Assembly (NCBI GenBank): GCA_000181795.3
Contig: CM012953.1
Location: 17,288,573-17,352,572, forward strand
DNA from: Trichinella spiralis
Taxonomy: Eukaryota; Nematoda; Enoplea; Trichinellida; Trichinellidae
Direction of reading: 5' to 3'
Length of the DNA stretch: 64,000 bases
Part shown: positions 59,266-64,000 of the stretch, piece by piece
Layout of the letters: every line of letters starts with the position of its first letter
Numbering within the stretch: position 1 is the first letter of the stretch
Made by a program: the position numbers and the translations under genes
The notes under the pieces: model-generated
What the model saw: the letters and a program-made list of their open reading frames with translations, nothing else
Told to the model about the DNA's origin: nothing
Database searches by the model: none

Positions 59266-59460
59266 TGTTATGGTATGGTATGGACACCGAACCTGAACAT
59301 TCACAGTAGGAGGTTAGAAAATTATTGATCGATTGATTGAACTCTTAGCAGCGTGTGTGTGTGTTTACGTATTCGCTTGATAGTGGCTAATAAACGTTTA
59401 TTGTTTTTGTTCTTGTTGTGCATCAGCTTACGGAATAGCCACGGACGCGGGACTATAACA
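59266..59460 (+). repeat. 3' LTR of element B
   Basis: Begins TGTTATGGTATGG and ends CTATAACA, followed by the AAACG target repeat. Preceded by CTGGGGGGAGG. Confidence 0.93.
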
Positions 59461-59465
59461 AAACG

Positions 59466-60008
59466 CAGTCAAGAAAGCACGTGAAATCTATACCTAAAAT
59501 GTTGATAATAGCAGCTATAAAGACTGAACATTTACGAAATGGTGAAACAAAGCACTTTGTTCTGGAATTCTATGGAAAGTGCTGTTCGCGGATAGCACTG
59601 ACTCAGTTTTGGTATGCAGTACCAAGTAGGGCCTCTTAATCTGCTGATTTGCAATTAGAATATAATGGGAACGTTGAAAACGATAAGCCGACACTTCCTC
59701 ACGGAGTTGTCCTTCTTGCTGATTTCTTGCGTCTTCCTCATTGACTAATGCTGTATTCCTAGTTGTGATATTTGTTTGCGTTTAAGTTATCTAGTATATG
59801 TTGTTTTTGTATTATTCTTATTTTATATTAATTAAAAATATCCTTGAGGAACATTACAGTTGCCTATTTGGTTTTACATGCCATTAGGTTAGAACTTTGC
59901 ATAGAGTTAAAGTTGTAAGTTGAGATTTTATGCGACAAAACAATCAAAAATGTTTAGTGACAACATAGTATCTGCCAATTTCTGGTAGTTAATTGCATTA
60001 ATCATTAC
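59466..60008. other. Spacer between element B and solo LTR
   Basis: AT-rich sequence without recognisable genes. Confidence 0.45.
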
Positions 60009-60287
60009 TGTTGAAAACTCCCTCGGTTTGAGCCTGAAGATCCCAATCTGCTACCGTAACCGGTGTTGTTGTGGTGGTGACGTAATCGGCGAGTAATCGG
60101 TGTGTGTGTTCGCGAGCTTAAACGTGACCTTGTGTTTGTGTGTGTGTTGTGCGATTCTTTCCGAATAAATCTTAGTTTCCGTACGTTGTTGTTCCCGAAC
60201 TTAATTAACGCTGATAAGCCTGAGAGAGGGCCATTGACCCGTTAGTGAAATTCAACTGTTCCGAACACAGTTGGATCGAGCATTACA
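60009..60287. mobile_element. Solo LTR 1 (279 bp)
   Basis: Begins TGTTGAAAAC and ends CATTACA. Flanked by 5-bp repeats ATTAC (60004-60008 and 60288-60292), which fits LTR insertion. Contains CTACCGTAACC, GT-rich stretches and an AATAAATC signal. Shares blocks with solo LTR 2 (60516), so both are from one family. Confidence 0.75.
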
Positions 60288-60515
60288 ATTACATTTGCAT
60301 ATATACATTATTTTGCTCAACTGCAATAAAAGTTTTATTAAATTAACCTTTTAATTTTTTTAAATACACAATAATTAAATGTTTAATTAAAAATTGTAAA
60401 GCTCTGAATTGAATCTGAAAGCTGATAATTGATAAGAAAAGAGAAATTAACAAATAGAACGTATCAGACTGAAAACCAATGAAATTCATTGTAAAAAAAG
60501 AAGGCGGAAAGAGGC

Positions 60516-60853
60516 TGTTGAAACCACTTTCGCTCGAGCCTGATAATCTGAACTGCTACCGTAACCTGAAGGTTCGTTGGTTGGTTGTGACGTCAAAGTT
60601 ACGTGTTTACGCATAAACGCAAGAGTGAGCAACGTGTGTGTGTTGGTGACGTGTGAATGCTTGATTGCTTTGACCGTTTCGGGTGGGAGTGTGTCTGACT
60701 CTTCGTGCTCTGTATTGGTCATCTCTGAATAAATAAAATCCTTGTTTTGCTATTCCCGAATCACAGCAACTTCTTTTAAGCCTGAGAAGAGCCAGCGACT
60801 CAGTTAGCTATACTCAGCTGTCTTGCGTGCAGTTGTATTGGACTTGAGAATCA
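60516..60853. mobile_element. Solo LTR 2 (about 338 bp), related to solo LTR 1
   Basis: Begins TGTTGAAACC and shares CGAGCCTGA, CTGCTACCGTAACC, an AATAAATAAA-type signal, CTATTCCCGAA and AAGCCTGAGA with solo LTR 1. The right limit at GAATCA is uncertain, and no matching target repeat was found. Confidence 0.6.
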
Positions 60854-61148
60854 TGAACCTAATTATTCTCAACACAGGTTTTACTTTCCTTTTGTATTGT
60901 TTTAATGTGGTACAATAAAATAACAATAACAATTGTGTTCAAAAACATTTATCATGCATAATGATGAAATTCACACGAAATTAAATATTAAAAAAATAAA
61001 ATTCGAAAACAGTATTATTATGGAAAGTTTATAAAAATGATCATCATTATTTTGAACAAATTTAGAATTTAAATTCATTTAAATATTTCATTTCTCAACA
61101 AAGTGATGTTTCGTCAATGGAATGTAGCTAAGAAAAACAGATTGAAGT
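60854..61148. other. AT-rich flank before H3
   Basis: No gene seen. Contains the 3' flank of the H3 copy. Confidence 0.4.
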
Positions 61149-61164
61149 GGTGCTGAAAAGGACC
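61149..61164 (-). terminator. Histone 3' stem-loop of the H3 copy, one stem mismatch
   Basis: On the minus strand GGTCCTTTTCAGCACC, 33 bases past the H3 stop. One stem pair is broken (C opposite C), unlike the perfect H2B stem-loop. CCCAAC before it is the same in both genes. Confidence 0.75.
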
Positions 61165-61196
61165 GTTGGGCTATGAACAAAATAGTCGTAACAAAG

Positions 61197-61605
61197 TTAA
61201 GCGCGTTCACCCCGTGTACGACGAGCCAACTGAACATCCTTTGGCATAATGGTGACACGTTTTGCGTGAATAGCACACAAGTTTGTGTCTTCGAACAGGC
61301 TGACCAGGTAAGCTTCAGCCGCTTCCTGTAAAGCAAAAAATGCTGACGATTGGAATCGCAACTCAGTTTTGTAGTCTTGAGCAACTTCCCGAACCAAACG
61401 CTGAAATGGCAGCTTCCTGATCAACAGCTCTGTACTTTTTTGATAACGGCGAATTTCACGAAGAGCCACTGTCCCTGGACGATAGCGATGTAGTCTCTTC
61501 ACTCTATCAGCATTGGGGGCAATCATTTGAGCCGCTTTAGTGGCCAACTGCTTACGGGGGGCTTTTCCACCAGTATTTTTGCGAGCGGCTTGCTGTACGA
61601 ACCAT
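61197..61605 (-). pseudogene. Histone H3 copy with frameshift at codon 5 and Met at position 27
   Basis: The minus-strand ATG at 61605 starts MVRT, then two bases are missing compared with an intact H3, so the frame hits a stop 18 codons in. The other frame encodes the rest of H3 ([11 protein letters not shown]... to RRTRGERA). The span is 409 nt against 411 for a normal H3. The tail differs at key sites: Lys4 is lost with the shift, residues 26-28 read QMI in place of RKS, and NADRVKRLH replaces ATGGVKKPH. The fold core is well kept ([34 protein letters not shown]), with FF in place of VM in one helix. CTTTATA at 61651-61657 (TATA on the minus strand) and two ATTGG boxes lie upstream. Probably a recently disabled gene. 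Confidence 0.85.
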
Positions 61606-61955
61606 TTTCACTCGAAAGCAATCAACTGATGGCAAAATAAATATTCACTCCTTTATACACATAACTGCAATTGACCTTGAACTGTAATTGGTCAACTGAG
61701 TTTCAAAAATGATTGGCTGGGGAAAAAGGCGGGAAACAAGTTGTGATGCATGTTTCATCTTGCCTCTTTTAGCTCACAGTTTTTAACAATAATTTCAAAT
61801 GTTTTATAAACAATCTTATCAGTTTACAATATCCCATTAATGCTTAAACATTTAGATTAACTGGTAAAAATTTACTTTGTGTAGGTGAAAAACAAATTTT
61901 AACAAAAGTATAGTTTTATTTATTGAATTTCATTGATTTGAATAAAAATTAATGT
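61606..61955 (-). promoter_or_regulatory. H3 upstream region
   Basis: Minus-strand TATAAAG at 61651-61657, about 50 bp before the ATG. Inverted CCAAT boxes (ATTGG on the plus strand) at 61687-61691 and 61712-61716. Beyond that, AT-rich sequence up to the H2B stem-loop. Confidence 0.55.
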
Positions 61956-61971
61956 GGTCCTGAAAAGGACC
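61956..61971 (-). terminator. Histone H2B 3' stem-loop
   Basis: Minus strand GGTCCTTTTCAGGACC, a perfect 6-bp stem with a TTTC loop, 42 bases past the H2B stop; the standard replication-dependent histone mRNA 3'-end signal bound by SLBP. Confidence 0.9.
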
Positions 61972-62013
61972 GTTGGGTTTTTATTATTTCCTTAAATATG
62001 CTGGTATCATAGT

Positions 62014-62358
62014 TTACTTTCCATTTATGTACTTGCTAATTGCTTTGGTACCTTCGCTGACTGCATGTTTGCTAAGTTCTCCAGGCAAAAGCAAACGGAC
62101 AGCCGTTTGAATTTCCCGTGAAGTGATCGTTGTGCGTTGACTGTAGTTGGCAAGACGACTCGCCTCAACGGCAAGGCGATCAAAAATGTCATAAACAAAA
62201 CTGTTCATGATTGACATCGCCCTGTTGCTGATACCAATATAAGGATGAACTTGCTTCAAAACCTTGTAGATGTAACTAGCGAACGATTTTTTCTTGGGAT
62301 GACGTCGTTTGTGATCACCAGACCTGGCCGCTTTCTGTGCTTTGACACCTTTCTTCAT
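62014..62358 (-). CDS. Histone H2B
   Basis: Single exon, 114 residues, from an ATG with TATAAAAA (minus strand, 62438-62445) 80 bp upstream. Conserved histone fold: [60 protein letters not shown], and [18 protein letters not shown] at the end. It forms the H2A-H2B dimer of the nucleosome. The N-terminal tail is short (about 24 residues) and unusual ([20 protein letters not shown]), and PYIGISNRA replaces the usual PDTGISSRA. The intact stem-loop and promoter suggest it is expressed in S phase; the tail suggests a divergent or specialised copy. Confidence 0.92.
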   Translation of the reverse strand: MKKGVKAQKAARSGDHKRRHPKKKSFASYIYKVLKQVHPYIGISNRAMSIMNSFVYDIFDRLAVEASRLANYSQRTTITSREIQTAVRLLLPGELSKHAVSEGTKAISKYINGK

Positions 62359-62530
62359 GCTTTTAACTACTGGTTTCAGGGTTATGTTACTCCTAACGAC
62401 TGAAACGTCAAGATTAAAATGCAGTTTCTAAAGAGAGTTTTTATACTAAAACGAAGGGGAAAATAGCCAATAGCGTTTCACAGGAACGTTTGAAATTTAT
62501 GTGCAAGAACCAATAGCATTTCGTAGAAAA
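62359..62530 (-). promoter_or_regulatory. H2B promoter
   Basis: TATA box at 62438-62445 (TATAAAAA on the minus strand) and two CCAAT boxes on the plus strand at 62467-62471 and 62510-62514, in the usual upstream positions. Confidence 0.6.
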
Positions 62531-63135
62531 TGTTTCAATGAGCACTTTGACCTAATTCTTGATTTTTGATTATTTAAAGAAAATTTCAAGGGAAATGTTC
62601 ATGGTTGAAAGAGGTTTGCTTGGTGTTTGTTGACTGAAGATATCTAATCGTGGGTAAAATGGTTGTTGGTTGGGTAAAACAATAGTAAATAAAATGTGTG
62701 AAAATGTTTTACTGTAGTCTATCTGCTGAAAGTACAATTTACTAATCGGTGATGTTTAATCACTTGCTGTTACGTCTGAATTAAAAAAAGCTAGAATTAA
62801 CATATTATCACCGCTTCTTAATTTTCATACTGCTCATTACAAAATTTATTTAACCAACAAAATTAAACAGTCATACAGAAAAGAGGATTCAGTCATCAAC
62901 GTGAAGGAACCTGCGCATTAGTATTGAGGAGACTGTGTGTTTTTTCAGTTTGTTTGGAAGTTTCCTATCTTAGTGTGACTGCTTGTGTTTGTGCTATACT
63001 GAATGTTTACTTTGTCTTATGTCTGTGGCTTACAATTATTCTTTGTATGTAAAATGTGTCGACACTTGATCAAGTTTTGATTGACGGTTATCGTGACGGA
63101 AGTCAGTGCAACACGGTTAAGGTTGGATTGTGAAA

Positions 63136-63214
63136 CGTAATTGATTTTCCCGCCTTTCAGTATGAAATTTACAGTCCACTGTGATTGCGAGCGAGTGAAC
63201 CTGCATTTTCGCTG
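63136..63214 (+). repeat. 79-bp direct repeat, copy 1
   Basis: Matches 63656-63734 at 73 of 79 positions, spacing exactly 520 bp. All six differences are transitions. Confidence 0.85.
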
Positions 63215-63655
63215 TAATATGGTATATGATAACGAAAACCAGCATGCCCCAGCCCTGCTTCACAACAAAAAAAGGACTCAGCTGACGGTTTGAGTCAAAC
63301 GACCAATACGCTATTGTCCACCGATAGTCACGGAAACTGAATGGATGCAGCAATTGGCAATTGCCTGCTGTCAACATCCAGCTGTTCTTTCGTTTGTCAT
63401 GTGGTGGGGTCCATCGGTTATCGACTGCTATGACTTGCATCCTGAACGAGAAGACTATTTGTTGGTGAGTGTGATTGCGTCTGTGTGTATTAGTTTGTAG
63501 CGCTCTCCTGCTCGGGCGTTGCTCATTTTATTGTACACTTTTTTAAGTTCCTATACCTTGCGTTTTATGGTGCATTTATTGTACAATGCCCAAGACCTCA
63601 TCTATGACAACAGAGACAGCAGAAAGTGAGGAAACATGACTTAAGAAAAGCCTGG

Positions 63656-63734
63656 CGTAATTGACTTTCCCGCTTTTCAATATGAAATTTATAGTCCACT
63701 GTGATTGCGAGCGAGTGAACCTGTATTTTTGCTG
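63656..63734 (+). repeat. 79-bp direct repeat, copy 2
   Basis: Second copy of the 63136-63214 repeat; contains TATGAAATTTATAGTCCACT. The flanks on both sides differ from copy 1. Confidence 0.85.
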
Positions 63735-64000
63735 ATTACATTCTGGTCCTCTGTGCCAGATTCTTGGCAATAGGCAAAGAGAAATCCACTCAGAATGACA
63801 TACGTTCCGGTTCAAGTCGATTAATTATGAAGACCAAGACGGTGGTGCACAAAGTAGAAGTTCAATGGGCGAAGGTTCATGGCATGGTTGATCAACTGAT
63901 ACAACTCTGTGAAAATGCGTCGCATCCTGATGACAGCCGGAAACTACTCGAGGAAGTGATGGCGTTCCGTGACACCGCGATAGACGTGCACCTATAGTTG

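Larger units (their letters stand above)
55204..59460 (+). mobile_element. Young Ty3/gypsy LTR retrotransposon (element B), defective
   Basis: LTRs at 55204-55400 (197 bp) and 59266-59460 (195 bp) differ by about four substitutions and one 2-bp gap, so insertion is recent. They run TG(C/T)TATGG...TATAACA. Flanking 5-bp repeats AAACG lie at 55199-55203 and 59461-59465. The region right after the 5' LTR, ACTGGCGACGAGGTTAC, is a primer-binding-site candidate; CTGGGGGGAGG just before the 3' LTR is the polypurine tract. The pol region lacks most of RNase H and has a frameshift in RT, so the copy is not autonomous. Confidence 0.93.
62531..64000. other. Window end with duplicated repeat and edge ORF
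   Basis: No confirmed gene. A 79-bp repeat occurs at 63136-63214 and 63656-63734. From 63764 to the stop at 63995-63997 an open frame contains an ATG at 63826 and a helical, charged sequence (EVQWAKVHGMVDQLIQLC, then ASHPDDSRKLLEEVMAF). It resembles the N-terminal part of retroelement gag proteins, but this is not established. Confidence 0.4.

Noticed and set aside
59268-59460. LTR of element B as a host promoter for the following region
   Set aside because: No gene follows for 1.7 kb and the next genes (H3, H2B) are on the opposite strand.

Overview
The window reads as nuclear DNA of a nematode-like animal. It is AT-rich between genes and has short spliceosomal introns. Several genes begin right after a TTTCAG-type acceptor, as expected with trans-splicing, and nematode-style seven-helix receptors and replication-type histone genes with 3' stem-loops are present. 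An early-branching (Trichinella/Trichuris-like) nematode fits best, but that placement is inference. No bacterial operon, CRISPR array or tRNA was found.

Layout. 0-2.8 kb: AT-rich, only weak coding hints. 2.8-7.9 kb (minus): complete 13-exon SEC14L1/5-type lipid-transfer gene. 9.1-12.1 kb: three related three-exon genes for small secreted proteins of unknown function. 12.8-14.6 and 19.2-20.4 kb: two paralogous two-exon seven-helix receptors separated by a dead MULE transposon. 21.9-26.8 kb: dead piggyBac transposase, a 300-bp hAT MITE, a Tyr/Ser/Pro-rich secreted protein and a 1.24-kb piggyBac-type foldback element. 27.7 kb: a second secreted protein sharing one motif with the Tyr-rich one. 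28.3-33.7 kb: mostly non-coding, with one small frameshifted gene. 33.8-41.1 kb: two histidine acid phosphatase paralogs with the same intron pattern, one soluble and one membrane-anchored with a lysosomal-type tail, with RBM42 between them. 43.5-46.0 kb: intronless, GC-richer site-2 protease and PIH1D1, 92 bp apart and probably one operon. 46.9-60.9 kb: a retroelement-rich stretch (dead BEL/Pao, hAT fossil, decayed Ty3/gypsy, young Ty3/gypsy lacking most of RNase H, two solo LTRs). 61.1-62.5 kb (minus): histone H3 and H2B genes; the H3 copy is broken and carries Met at the Lys27 position. The last 1.5 kb holds a 79-bp duplicated repeat and an unidentified open frame at the edge.

The functional genes are mainly housekeeping (lipid transfer, RNA binding, regulated proteolysis, chaperone assembly, chromatin), mixed with lineage-specific secreted and receptor families. 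Most likely to be undescribed are the secreted-protein trio, the pair sharing an RVxF-plus-IPDK motif, and the K27M-like histone H3 copy. Exon coordinates were worked out by hand from reading frames, splice consensus and family alignment; in every multi-exon model listed as a CDS the exon lengths keep phase.
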